Assembly (NCBI GenBank): GCA_021287165.1
Contig: JAJTAY010000009.1
Location: 185,436-249,435 of the forward strand
Length of the DNA: 64,000 nt
Reading direction: 5' to 3'
From: Bacteroidia bacterium
GTDB taxonomy: Bacteria > Bacteroidota > Bacteroidia > Bacteroidales > F082
Below the pieces are notes generated by a model that saw nothing but the letters and a program-made list of their open reading frames with translations, was not told where the DNA came from and did not search any database. Shown here in pieces: positions 35,857-44,033 of the stretch (the stretch's first letter is position 1; each line of letters begins with the position of its first letter). Made by a program: the position numbers and the translations under genes.

Positions 35857-36462
35857 ATGAAAGCAAAAGTCATCCTGATCGCTTCACTTCTGGCGGCGTC
35901 CACAACCATTTTGGCACAGACAGATTCGGCCAGGGGTTCGTTTTTCAACCCGACACCACGAAACTACGAGGTAAAACAGGCTTTTGAGGTCGAAAGCCTC
36001 TTCCCGATGTTTATTACTGGTGGCTACCATGTAGGATTAGGTTACCGCTACGACAAGTTCAGGGTCAGAGTTAGCGTAATCAACGGGGGAACCTACGATG
36101 CCGAACCAGCAGGAACAAAAAATTCCTCGCCAGAGTTTAAGCGCTACTACAAAACCTCTCCCGGTCTTTTCCTTGGATATAATGTATGGCGCAACCTCGA
36201 AGTTTACACCTTTCTCGAAATGCACACCTTCGGAATTGAACAGAAAAGCACCGGATTGAAAAGAGATATTCACAGCACCGACTTCGGCGGAGGAATAAGC
36301 TACCAGTTTTTCTTTAGACGTCATATCTACCTCCAACCCGGCTTTCACATTTATTTGAGAGGCGACAACAGCGCTGACTTCAATGGCACTGTTTATAACA
36401 TACCCAATGCCGACCTTGCTCCTGTCGTGCGTATAGGTTATCGCATCTGGAAAAAATATTAA
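35857..36462 (+). CDS. Small outer-membrane beta-barrel protein
   Basis: The 201-residue protein has a signal peptide ending near residue 20 (TTILAQ). The mature part is rich in amphipathic strands (YHVGLGYRYDKFRVRVSVI; PGLFLGYNVWRNLEVYTFLEM; IYLQPGFHIYLRG) and ends in aromatic residues (VVRIGYRIWKKY), a layout expected for an eight-stranded barrel. I do not recognise a named family. It lies between the Crp-type regulator and a nitroreductase-type gene, 25 bases before the latter. Confidence 0.6.
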   Translation: MKAKVILIASLLAASTTILAQTDSARGSFFNPTPRNYEVKQAFEVESLFPMFITGGYHVGLGYRYDKFRVRVSVINGGTYDAEPAGTKNSSPEFKRYYKTSPGLFLGYNVWRNLEVYTFLEMHTFGIEQKSTGLKRDIHSTDFGGGISYQFFFRRHIYLQPGFHIYLRGDNSADFNGTVYNIPNADLAPVVRIGYRIWKKY

Positions 36463-36486
36463 CTAAGAACCATAAAAACCAAACCG

Positions 36487-37578
36487 ATGAAACCACTTAT
36501 TCTTTATTCAACTTTCGCATTGACGGCAATGATAAACTTGTCGTGTGCAAGTTGCACGAGCGAAAAAATCAATAACTCCATGAATGACAAAACCGATGTA
36601 TACAAGATCCTCCACTATGCGTCATTGGCTGGAAGCTCGCATAATTCACAGCCGTGGAGGGTTGAGGTTTATCCTAACGACTCTTTAACGGTATATGCCG
36701 ACACAACAAGGCTGCTCAAAGTCGTTGACCCTAAAGGAATCGAGATGCTTATATCTGTTGGGGCATTCATCGAAAACCTTGATATCGCAGCAACTGCACT
36801 GGGATACGATGCTGAAATTACGTTGGTTGAAAACAGTATGAATTCAGCCTCAACAGTAGCTGGGATCAGGCTGCGAAAAAACGGCTCGGCACAAAACTCG
36901 GAATTATTGAAAGAACTGGAATTGCGCACAACATTGCGTATCCCTTTCGATACCCTTGATATTAAAGAAGATGACTGGGAAAAATTAGTCGCACTATCAC
37001 CCGGCAATATTCATTTTATACCTTCAAGCTCTGCGCAAGGCGTGTTTATTGCCAACAAAGAGCTGGAGGCATACACCATTCAGGCGTTTCAAAAGGAGGC
37101 ACAAGATGAGCTGGCTAACTGGATGCGCTTTTCGAACAAGGATGTAAACACCAAGCGCGATGGGCTTACTCCGGCCGGAATGGGAATCAAGGGAATAGCA
37201 GGATTTTTTGTGCGGAATTTTATGAAACCTGAAGATTCGAAAAAGGAGTCGTTCATTCAATCGGGCGTTGATAAAACAAAAAAGCAAGTTGAGAACTGTG
37301 GCGGATGGATTCTCATAACAACCGAAAAATATGACGACGAGGAATGGATAAATATCGGTCGGATATACGAGCGATTGAATATTGCGTGTCGCTCGCTGAA
37401 CATTGGTTTTCACCCAATGAATCAGATTGTCGAGGTTCCGCAGATTTATAAGGAATTGAGTGAGAATATTCTACAGGGTAAGGAAATCAGGTTTGCCGCA
37501 CGAATCGGATATGTTAGCGACTTTCCTGCCCCGGTTAGCAAACGTCGGCCAGTAGAAGCGTTTACGGTTTTTCATTAA
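36487..37578 (+). CDS. Acg-type nitroreductase-family flavoprotein, probable lipoprotein
   Basis: The 363-residue protein has an N-terminal hydrophobic signal ending at a cysteine-rich site (MINLSCASCTSEK) that may be a lipobox, although the residue at -3 is not ideal. The nitroreductase fold is recognised by YKILHYASLAGSSHNSQPWR, the typical opening FMN-binding motif, and by later ERLNIACRSLNIGFHPMNQIVE. The layout resembles Acg (Rv2032)-type proteins, in which two nitroreductase halves sit in one chain. An exported flavoprotein would need FMN delivered outside the cytoplasm. A paralogue without the signal lies at 53630-54610. Confidence 0.82.
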   Translation: MKPLILYSTFALTAMINLSCASCTSEKINNSMNDKTDVYKILHYASLAGSSHNSQPWRVEVYPNDSLTVYADTTRLLKVVDPKGIEMLISVGAFIENLDIAATALGYDAEITLVENSMNSASTVAGIRLRKNGSAQNSELLKELELRTTLRIPFDTLDIKEDDWEKLVALSPGNIHFIPSSSAQGVFIANKELEAYTIQAFQKEAQDELANWMRFSNKDVNTKRDGLTPAGMGIKGIAGFFVRNFMKPEDSKKESFIQSGVDKTKKQVENCGGWILITTEKYDDEEWINIGRIYERLNIACRSLNIGFHPMNQIVEVPQIYKELSENILQGKEIRFAARIGYVSDFPAPVSKRRPVEAFTVFH

Positions 37579-37595
37579 CCATAAGTTGTTTTAAC

Positions 37596-38282
37596 ATGAA
37601 AACACAGATTATTGGTTCACTGATGGTTATTCCGATGATTATTCTGTTTTCCTGCTCATCGATTAAACAAGCAAATACCGAAAAGAAAACGCTCTTTTCG
37701 GTACAGATGGGAACAAATAAAGGAGGGATCACCGAGAATACGGATATGAGTGTGGTGCCAGGTGTTAAGGTACCTCCGGAAGCAGGCGTTGACGCCTTTT
37801 CAGGTGCTACCTACCCGGGGTTTAATGCCGGACTGCACCTTAGCCGCCAATTGAAAAGGAATCGGATAGAAACAGGCCTGGAGTACATGTATAATTTTCA
37901 GAAATTCAATTATATTGACGTTGGGAATCATTTCATAGGAGTAAGAGAACTGCATGTTTCGCAGTTGATGGTTCCACTGACCTACAACTTTGTTGTTCCT
38001 GCTGCAAATTTGCAAGTAAAGGTTGGTGTCGTTGGCCAACTTAACTATGTTTCGGGTCAAGGTTTTGGAATCTTGCCTGAATATACGTACAACCCCTTCT
38101 CGGCCGGACCAACACTGGGCATTGCATTTCTTCCTTTTCATTTTGCAAAAGGCGACAAATTGGGTGTGTATTGCGATGTCTATCGCGGCAGCCAGATTTA
38201 TGAGGACTATTACAACAAGCCAGAATATGAAATACCGGGTTCAAGCTTCATTAAGTTTGGTTTGAAGTATCAGTTTCACTGA
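37596..38282 (+). CDS. Lipoprotein-like outer-membrane barrel protein
   Basis: The 228-residue protein starts with a lipoprotein signal (MIILFSCSSIKQ, Cys at about residue 20). The rest is strand-rich (YPGFNAGLHLSRQLKRNRI, ETGLEYMYNFQKFNYIDVG, LMVPLTYNFVVPAANLQVKV) and ends FIKFGLKYQFH. This pattern fits the porin-like 'outer membrane protein beta-barrel' family, although combining a lipid anchor with a barrel is unusual. Spacing to both neighbours is short (17 and 15 bases), consistent with a single transcript. Function unknown. Confidence 0.6.
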   Translation: MKTQIIGSLMVIPMIILFSCSSIKQANTEKKTLFSVQMGTNKGGITENTDMSVVPGVKVPPEAGVDAFSGATYPGFNAGLHLSRQLKRNRIETGLEYMYNFQKFNYIDVGNHFIGVRELHVSQLMVPLTYNFVVPAANLQVKVGVVGQLNYVSGQGFGILPEYTYNPFSAGPTLGIAFLPFHFAKGDKLGVYCDVYRGSQIYEDYYNKPEYEIPGSSFIKFGLKYQFH

Positions 38283-38297
38283 TTAAAAATTTTAGCT

Positions 38298-39155
38298 ATG
38301 CTTAATTACATCAATAAACCAGTTTACCTAATAATATTATTTATAGCGATGGCAACAATAACTTCATGCCGTTCTTCGAAAAAAGTATTTCGGCAAAATA
38401 CGACTGAGGAGTTTTCATTGCAGCCCCTGGAGTCTGAAACCATCTTATCCGAAGGAGATGCTGATCATTTACCGGCATGCGTCAAAAAGTATCTTCAGTT
38501 TACAAGGGCCATTGGCAAAGTAAAACCTCAAAATATGTGCATCGAATTCGATGCCGAGATGTATAGAAAACCGGGCGATAAACCAATGAAGTCGCACTCC
38601 GTTCAATACAACTTTTATGGCAAGTATTCGCGCTTTTTCCTGATGAAAGCCAGCAAAGCAGGCATTCCATTTCGTGCACTGCACATTTACAAAAAACAAC
38701 AGGCTACGTTTCAGGTAAAAGTTGCTGAGCTCTTGAAGGTAGTTGATGTTAGCGGTGAAGCCCTCACCAAGGCTGAAACCGTCACCCTTCTAAATGACAT
38801 GTGCATTTTTGCTCCCGGCATGCTTGTTGATAAACGACTGACATGGAGCGAAATAGATTCTCTATCGGCAAAAGTTACTTTTGCAAACGGGAATTACCTT
38901 GTTTCGGCCGTACTATCTTTTAACGAATATGGGGCGTTGATAAACTTCATTTCCGACGACAGGTCAGTACTTCAGGACGACGGCACTATGAAAGAAGTGC
39001 GCTGGACAACTCCGGTTGGCGATTACAAAGAATTCGAGGGAAGAATGATTCCCACATCAGGCAAAACAATCTGGAACTACCCCGAGGGTGATTTTACTTA
39101 TGGTGTTTTCACATTGAGGAGTATAAAGTACAACACGAAAGTAAAAGACCAATAA
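38298..39155 (+). CDS. DUF6544-family lipoprotein
   Basis: The 285-residue protein carries a lipobox-like start (IAMATITSCRSSK). The body matches the pattern I know for DUF6544. It begins LPACVKKYLQFTRAIGKVKP and contains FDAEMYRKPGD, ETVTLLNDMCIFAPGMLVDK, LTWSEIDSLSAKVTFANG, and the closing VRWTTPVGDYKEFEGRMIPT. Members of this family are of unknown function and often sit next to redox or stress genes. The gene lies one base before the EFR1 gene. Confidence 0.75.
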   Translation: MLNYINKPVYLIILFIAMATITSCRSSKKVFRQNTTEEFSLQPLESETILSEGDADHLPACVKKYLQFTRAIGKVKPQNMCIEFDAEMYRKPGDKPMKSHSVQYNFYGKYSRFFLMKASKAGIPFRALHIYKKQQATFQVKVAELLKVVDVSGEALTKAETVTLLNDMCIFAPGMLVDKRLTWSEIDSLSAKVTFANGNYLVSAVLSFNEYGALINFISDDRSVLQDDGTMKEVRWTTPVGDYKEFEGRMIPTSGKTIWNYPEGDFTYGVFTLRSIKYNTKVKDQ

Positions 39156-39156
39156 G

Positions 39157-40230
39157 ATGGAAGTCGCTGAAATAAATAGCATTAAAGCCTACAAAAAAAT
39201 CATCATTTATTACTTCTCAGGAACAGGCAACGCTAAAAATGTGGCTTTATGGTTTTCGCAGGTTGCCAGTGAAAATGGTATTGAGAGTCAAATACACAAT
39301 ATAGCTCAGATCGATAGGCGCTCGATTGATCAACCTGAGCCTGGTGCCCTGATAGTTTTTGTTTCGCCGATTCATGGGTTTAACTACCCACCCATTATGC
39401 TAAATTTTCTTTTGCACTTCCCGAAAGGTAAAAACAAGGTTGTGCTGATGAATACCCGCGCCGGCATGCTGATAGGTAAATTTATAACTCCGGGATTGAC
39501 GGGTATTGCATTTTATTTGGCTGCGCTTATTCTATTCATTAAAGGCTTCTCCATCAAGGCAATACTGCCTGTTGATATGCCTTCCAACTGGATATCCCTT
39601 CACCCGGGACTAAACAAAAGAACAGTGATTTACCTGCATCAGCGAAACAAGGTAAGAGTGGAAACTTTCGCCCGAAAAGTACTGAATGGTAAATGGCATT
39701 TTAAAGCACTGATCGAGGCTTACGACCTGCTTCTTGCTCCAATTGCCTTGGGATATTATGTGGCCGGCCGTTTCATTCTTGCCAAAACATTCTATGCCTC
39801 AAGCGATTGCAACAATTGCGATTTGTGCATAAAAGTCTGCCCTGTAAAAGCAATTGTCAAAATTGACGATCGCCCTTACTGGACTTTCAACTGCGAAAGC
39901 TGCATGAAGTGCATGAGTAATTGCCCAAAAAAGGCCATCGAAACAGGTCATGGCTATGTAGCAGCATTCGTTTTCTTATTTAGCACGATCATTCTCGTTG
40001 CGTTCTACAAGCTCTTCGATCTTTACTTTTTTCCTATTGAAAACAGTATCATTCGAATGGCGGCTGAATCTGCCTTGTCAATCGGTTTCATAGCAATTTG
40101 GTACAGGCTGATACATTGGCTATTAGGCTTTAAAAGCTTTGAACGGATAATTGTTTACACTTCGCTCACCAAATACAAATGGTGGGGAAGGCGCTATAAA
40201 GCCCTCAAGGAACAGGAATTCAGGAATTGA
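39157..40230 (+). CDS. EFR1-family flavodoxin-ferredoxin fusion with C-terminal membrane part
   Basis: The 357-residue protein combines three parts. Residues 12-170 are a flavodoxin-like domain (IIIYYFSGTGNAKNVALWFS, then VSPIHGFNYPPIM). Residues 212-262 hold two 4Fe-4S motifs (CNNCDLCIKVCPVKAI and CESCMKCMSNCPKKAI). The tail has two predicted membrane helices (YVAAFVFLFSTIILVAFYKL and AESALSIGFIAIWY). EFR1 proteins are electron carriers. The membrane tail suggests a link to a membrane partner, and the hydrophobic segment near residue 118 (GLTGIAFYLAALILFIKGF) adds another. The nitroreductase-type protein in the same run could be an electron acceptor, but they may be in different compartments. 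Confidence 0.85.
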   Translation: MEVAEINSIKAYKKIIIYYFSGTGNAKNVALWFSQVASENGIESQIHNIAQIDRRSIDQPEPGALIVFVSPIHGFNYPPIMLNFLLHFPKGKNKVVLMNTRAGMLIGKFITPGLTGIAFYLAALILFIKGFSIKAILPVDMPSNWISLHPGLNKRTVIYLHQRNKVRVETFARKVLNGKWHFKALIEAYDLLLAPIALGYYVAGRFILAKTFYASSDCNNCDLCIKVCPVKAIVKIDDRPYWTFNCESCMKCMSNCPKKAIETGHGYVAAFVFLFSTIILVAFYKLFDLYFFPIENSIIRMAAESALSIGFIAIWYRLIHWLLGFKSFERIIVYTSLTKYKWWGRRYKALKEQEFRN

Positions 40231-40260
40231 TCTCATCACAGCGGAAAATTCAGGCAAACC

Positions 40261-40869
40261 ATGAAAACTTTACGCATAGTGCCACTTACTATTGCAGTTC
40301 TTATTTCATTAAATGTGGCATCGCAGGAACTGGTCGCACAAACAGAAAAAAAGTCCGGCACGTTGCGGATAAATGGCGCTTTGGGTGCAGGCACATTTGC
40401 AGCCGGTGAAAATATGGGTGGTTCGGCATTTTTGGGAGGTTCGCTGTCTGCCGATTGGATGCCGAATAAAAACAACGGTCTTACATACGGACTTGAAACA
40501 GGTATCCTTGGCGGAAAAACGCAAAACAAAATCATTTATGGCTTTCCTGCATTATTTCGTTTGGGCTGGCATCCAAACCTTGGTAAGAATGAAAAAATTG
40601 ACTGCTTTGCCTTGCTAAAAACCGGCTGGGGATTTGGCATATGGGGCTCTCAGATCGAAAGCAATTCTCAACCAAATGGTATTGCAGGGGGCTTTACTTT
40701 TGGCGGCACATACTTATTATCCAGACATTTAGGGCTTTATTCAGAGCTAGGGTATATTTACTATGGTTTGGCCAGAAGCAGCAATCATCCCGAATATCCT
40801 TTAGGCTACGGAAGCGGAAAATTATATATGTCGATAGGTCTTTCGCTTAATTTCAATAATAACAAATAA
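40261..40869 (+). CDS. Small exported outer-membrane barrel protein
   Basis: The 202-residue protein has a signal peptide ending near residue 27 (QELVAQ). Glycine-rich amphipathic strands follow (SLSADWMPNKNNGLTYGLET, CFALLKTGWGFGIWG, LGLYSELGYIYYG), with a C-terminal strand KLYMSIGLSLNFNN. It is the third barrel-like protein of this cluster. No sequence family is recognised. The gene to the right starts 4 bases later. Confidence 0.6.
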   Translation: MKTLRIVPLTIAVLISLNVASQELVAQTEKKSGTLRINGALGAGTFAAGENMGGSAFLGGSLSADWMPNKNNGLTYGLETGILGGKTQNKIIYGFPALFRLGWHPNLGKNEKIDCFALLKTGWGFGIWGSQIESNSQPNGIAGGFTFGGTYLLSRHLGLYSELGYIYYGLARSSNHPEYPLGYGSGKLYMSIGLSLNFNNNK

Positions 40870-40873
40870 AACC

Positions 40874-41308
40874 ATGAATTCAGACAAATCAAAAACCTTA
40901 ATGGCTTCTATAAGGTTGTTAAACGAAAAGCTTCATTTTGAAGGGAATGTAGAAGGCAACACCCCAATATCGATCGATTATACTCCACCGCTTGGCGATA
41001 ATCTCGGCTATACATCTCTGGAGCTGTTTCTGCTGAGTTTTTCCTCGTGCGCAGGCAGCGCAATTTTAGTGCTGCTCAGGAAGATGAACAAGATAATCGA
41101 CAAATTTGACATCACTTCGGTTGGACAACGGAAAGAATCGCATCCTACCGGATTTTCCTCGATCGCAATGCAAGTCAACATTAAATCAAAAAATCTTAAT
41201 GCGGACGAAATGGAAAAGGTAATTGGAATGATTGATTCTATTTGCCCGGTATTGTCAATGCTTGATAAAAATATTAACACCACAATAAATTTCGAAATCC
41301 ATGAATGA
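40874..41308 (+). CDS. OsmC/Ohr-family peroxiredoxin-like protein
   Basis: The 144-residue protein belongs to OsmC/Ohr, which reduce organic hydroperoxides with a pair of cysteines. The first cysteine is in SFSSCAGSAILVLLRKM (about residue 57) and the second in DSICPVLSMLDK (about residue 125), matching the spacing of the family. The Ohr catalytic Arg is not obvious; I would call it OsmC-like rather than Ohr proper. The last codons overlap the start of the next gene by 8 bases. Confidence 0.87.
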   Translation: MNSDKSKTLMASIRLLNEKLHFEGNVEGNTPISIDYTPPLGDNLGYTSLELFLLSFSSCAGSAILVLLRKMNKIIDKFDITSVGQRKESHPTGFSSIAMQVNIKSKNLNADEMEKVIGMIDSICPVLSMLDKNINTTINFEIHE

Positions 41309-41822
41309 CCCTGACCGGCATAATGCAGAAAACCAAAACCTTGTTGCTGCCTGTGGCTTGTATTGCGGTGCCTGTGGCATTTATATTGCCACCCAGGCAA
41401 ACGACACTCATAAGATACTACAGTACGCTATGCTGCTGAAACAATCGTATGAAGAAACACTTTGCGATGGATGCGCTGCGGAGAGAAAGTCGTTGTACTG
41501 CTCCAAAATGTGCACCTTTATTGATTGCAAAAAAAGCAAAGCGGTGGATTTGTGTGCAGATTGCAATGAATTTCCATGTCAGGCATTGCTTGAATTCAAA
41601 TCAAAAATGCCTCACCGCATTGAGATTATTGAATCACAATACAGAATGAAAGAAACAGGTGTTGAAAATTGGCTCGTTGAAATGAAACAACACTTTTCAT
41701 GTCCACAATGCAATACCGTGAACAGTGCCTATCATCTGACTTGTCGTAAATGCGGAAATATGCCGAGTTGCAATTTTGTTCTCGAACATGACCATGAAAT
41801 CAGGCAATACCTATCGGAGTAA
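41301..41822 (+). CDS. DUF3795 cysteine-rich protein
   Basis: The 173-residue protein is cysteine-rich. Its N-terminal part (AACGLYCGACGIYIATQ, CDGCAAER, MCTFIDCKKSK, CADCNEFPC) is the DUF3795 pattern. An extra C-terminal zinc-ribbon-like pair follows (CPQCNTVNSAYHLTCRKCGN). DUF3795 may bind a metal or Fe-S cluster but its function is unknown. The start codon lies inside the end of the OsmC gene, so translation is coupled. It is the last gene of the run that begins at 35195. Confidence 0.85.
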   Translation: MNDPDRHNAENQNLVAACGLYCGACGIYIATQANDTHKILQYAMLLKQSYEETLCDGCAAERKSLYCSKMCTFIDCKKSKAVDLCADCNEFPCQALLEFKSKMPHRIEIIESQYRMKETGVENWLVEMKQHFSCPQCNTVNSAYHLTCRKCGNMPSCNFVLEHDHEIRQYLSE

Positions 41823-42188
41823 TTCGATCAGCGCCGGGGAAAGCAATAACGTATCAACTATTAAAACCCTAGTATATAGTGGGTTAAATAATTCATTAAT
41901 GTCATGCCCTGAAACATTGGATGCGATATAAAAGATAGATGATATCGATTCAGATTCTGAAAATTTGTTAATTACTTAACTGATTTATCTGCCAAAGCTT
42001 TTCTTAGTTTTGGTGTACATAAAGCTTAGGCTTGAGTAAATAGAACTAAAAGTACCTTCGAACAGCGATTGAAAAGTTCACTTTTTACTATCAGCCTGGG
42101 CATGCGCAAGGCTTTTGCAATGAACCAAACAATAGTTTTCAGGCAGTGATATTTAGATTGCTGTGCTTAAAATAATTAGAATCTGAGC
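41823..42188. other. Intergenic region, nothing recognised
   Basis: AT-rich, with no frame of useful length, no convincing terminator and no promoter with correct spacing. Confidence 0.5.
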
Positions 42189-43010
42189 ATGAAAAAAATC
42201 TTTGTCCTATTCGCGCTAATCTGGCTATTCAATCCACTTATAGCCGCAAAAGTTGATACGGTTTCTGTTTATAGCGGCAGCATGAAACGGAACCTAAAAT
42301 CGTGCGTCATCACGCCGGTTAGTTATGCGCAAACCGGGAAGCCCTATCCTGCAGTGTATTTATTAATGGGGTACGCATTGAACTATGCCGACTGGCTGAA
42401 GTATTTTCCCGACCTGAAGCAGTTGGCCGATCGCTACAACACGATAATCGTGTGCGCCAACAGCGGCTATTCGAGCTGGTATTTCGACAGCCCCGTAGAT
42501 TCAAGCATGAAGTTTGAGACATATGTGACCAAAGAGCTCGTTCAATACATTGACATTTCATACAATACTATAAAAGACAGAAAAGGACGGGCTGTAACGG
42601 GTTTGAGCATGGGCGGGCATGGCGCACTTTATCTCTCGATTAAACATCAGGATGTTTTCGGAGCTGCCGGCAGCATGAGCGGTGGGCTGGATATCAGGCC
42701 CTTCCCTTCGAATTGGGATCTGCCAAAGAGGCTTGGTGAGCAGAAAAATTTCCCCGATAACTGGGAGAAAAACACGGTGATTAACCTCCTGCACCTCCTT
42801 GGCAATCACGACCTTTCCATTTTGATCGATTGCGGCGTTGACGACTTCTTCATTGCGGTAAACCGCGCTGTGCACGAGAAAATGCTCTATCTGAACATCA
42901 AACATGATTATATCGAACGGCCCGGAGGTCACACCATGGAATACTGGAATAATGCCTTGCAATATCAGATGCTGTTTTTCGACATCTTTTTCAAATCACA
43001 AAATTCATGA
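42189..43010 (+). CDS. Exported alpha/beta-hydrolase, esterase D type
   Basis: The 273-residue protein has a signal peptide (residues 1-19). It has the alpha/beta-hydrolase fold of the esterase D/S-formylglutathione hydrolase group. Signposts are YPAVYLLMGYALNYADWLKY, the nucleophile elbow VTGLSMGGHGALY (Ser near residue 141), an Asp in IDCGVDDFF, and a His in RPGGHTMEYWNNAL. Homologues include feruloyl and acetyl xylan esterases and mycolyltransferase-like enzymes, so the substrate is open. Its stop overlaps the ATG of the cupin gene as ATGA. Confidence 0.87.
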   Translation: MKKIFVLFALIWLFNPLIAAKVDTVSVYSGSMKRNLKSCVITPVSYAQTGKPYPAVYLLMGYALNYADWLKYFPDLKQLADRYNTIIVCANSGYSSWYFDSPVDSSMKFETYVTKELVQYIDISYNTIKDRKGRAVTGLSMGGHGALYLSIKHQDVFGAAGSMSGGLDIRPFPSNWDLPKRLGEQKNFPDNWEKNTVINLLHLLGNHDLSILIDCGVDDFFIAVNRAVHEKMLYLNIKHDYIERPGGHTMEYWNNALQYQMLFFDIFFKSQNS

Positions 43011-43528
43011 CAGCCGTGACGGAAAAAGCAAAAAGAATCATAGAATTTCTTGGACTGGAACCCCTGACAATGGAAGGCGGTTTTTACAAAGAGACCTACC
43101 GGTCGGACGAGACTATCGAAGCGGGGCACTTACCTACAAGGTTTAAGAGCAAAAGAGCATTTGCCACAGCCATTTATTACCTACTCACTCCTGATACATT
43201 TTCGGCGCTTCACCAGTTGCCTTCGGACGAAATCTTTCATTTTTATCTGGGTGATCCGGTGGAGATGCTCCAATTGTTCGAAGACGGCACAGGCAAAATC
43301 ATCCAATTGGGCAACGATATCGAAAAGGGGCAAATACCTCAGGTGGTAGTTCCAAAATATACCTGGCAGGGAACAAGACTTGTTTCGGGCGGACAATTTG
43401 CACTTTTGGGTACTACCGTGGCTCCCGGCTTTGAATTTGAAGATTTTATCACACCGGACAAGGAAGCTTTACTCAAAAAGTATCCTCATTATGCAACAAT
43501 GATTGATCACTTAATGAAACCTCATTAA
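43007..43528 (+). CDS. Cupin-5 family (DUF985) protein
   Basis: The 173-residue protein is a small RmlC-like cupin. Signposts are IIEFLGLEPLTMEGGFYKET, TAIYYLLTPDTFSALHQLPS, DEIFHFYLGDPVEMLQLFED, and LVSGGQFALLGTTVAPGFEF. These residues are conserved in DUF985, often annotated as 'cupin domain-containing', with no settled activity. It shares a 4-base ATGA overlap with the esterase gene, implying coupled translation. Confidence 0.87.
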   Translation: MTAVTEKAKRIIEFLGLEPLTMEGGFYKETYRSDETIEAGHLPTRFKSKRAFATAIYYLLTPDTFSALHQLPSDEIFHFYLGDPVEMLQLFEDGTGKIIQLGNDIEKGQIPQVVVPKYTWQGTRLVSGGQFALLGTTVAPGFEFEDFITPDKEALLKKYPHYATMIDHLMKPH

Positions 43529-43713
43529 GCGAACAGGTAGTTTCCTGTTGTCTTTATTTGACTCCGACTAACAACTGAGAATTCAGTAAGATTTATTGTT
43601 TGTATGCCATTATCTTTCAGCACATAAAACATTTTATATCAAGGAGATGCATTGAATATTGCGCGATTTGCCCTTCCTGAATTGTGAGCCAGGCAATAAA
43701 ATATTACTTAAAA
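43529..43713. other. Intergenic region left of a candidate promoter
   Basis: Nothing recognisable; the candidate promoter and small gene that follow are listed separately. Confidence 0.4.
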
Positions 43714-43745
43714 TTTGTTAAAATACTCGGTATTTCTTACCTTTA
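43714..43745 (+). promoter_or_regulatory. Candidate promoter
   Basis: TTTG (43714-43717), 20-base spacer, TACCTTTA (43738-43745). It is close to the Bacteroidota consensus with one mismatch in the -7 box. It could serve the small frame at 43774 and the amidohydrolase gene. Confidence 0.4.
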
Positions 43746-43773
43746 TGGTTCGATTAATTACACGCCCTGCTCG

Positions 43774-44022
43774 ATGCCTGATACAATTTTGACACAAAAC
43801 AATTTCGAAGGGCCTGTTAAGGAGGACGAAGAGGAGGACTTTTACAAAAGCCCCGAATCCCTGATTACTATTCACTTTGAAGGATATTTGACGCTCTGTT
43901 CGTCAAAACGTCCATTTCGTCCTGTTAATGAATACTTTAGGTCCAGGCATAATACCGGCATTTTAACATGGCAAACCAGATTTAACATTACAAAGAACAA
44001 TCAACGGAATGTTATATCTTAA
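43774..44022 (+). CDS. Doubtful small protein
   Basis: An 82-residue frame starts with ATG 29 bases after the candidate promoter and ends 11 bases before the amidohydrolase gene. It opens MPDTILTQNNFEGPVKEDEE and has a charged patch EDEEEDFYKS. The frame is also open upstream to a GTG at 43684, but that part overlaps the promoter. No domain or signal is seen. It may be a leader gene or an untranslated stretch. Confidence 0.3.
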   Translation: MPDTILTQNNFEGPVKEDEEEDFYKSPESLITIHFEGYLTLCSSKRPFRPVNEYFRSRHNTGILTWQTRFNITKNNQRNVIS

Positions 44023-44033
44023 AACTCAAAGAC

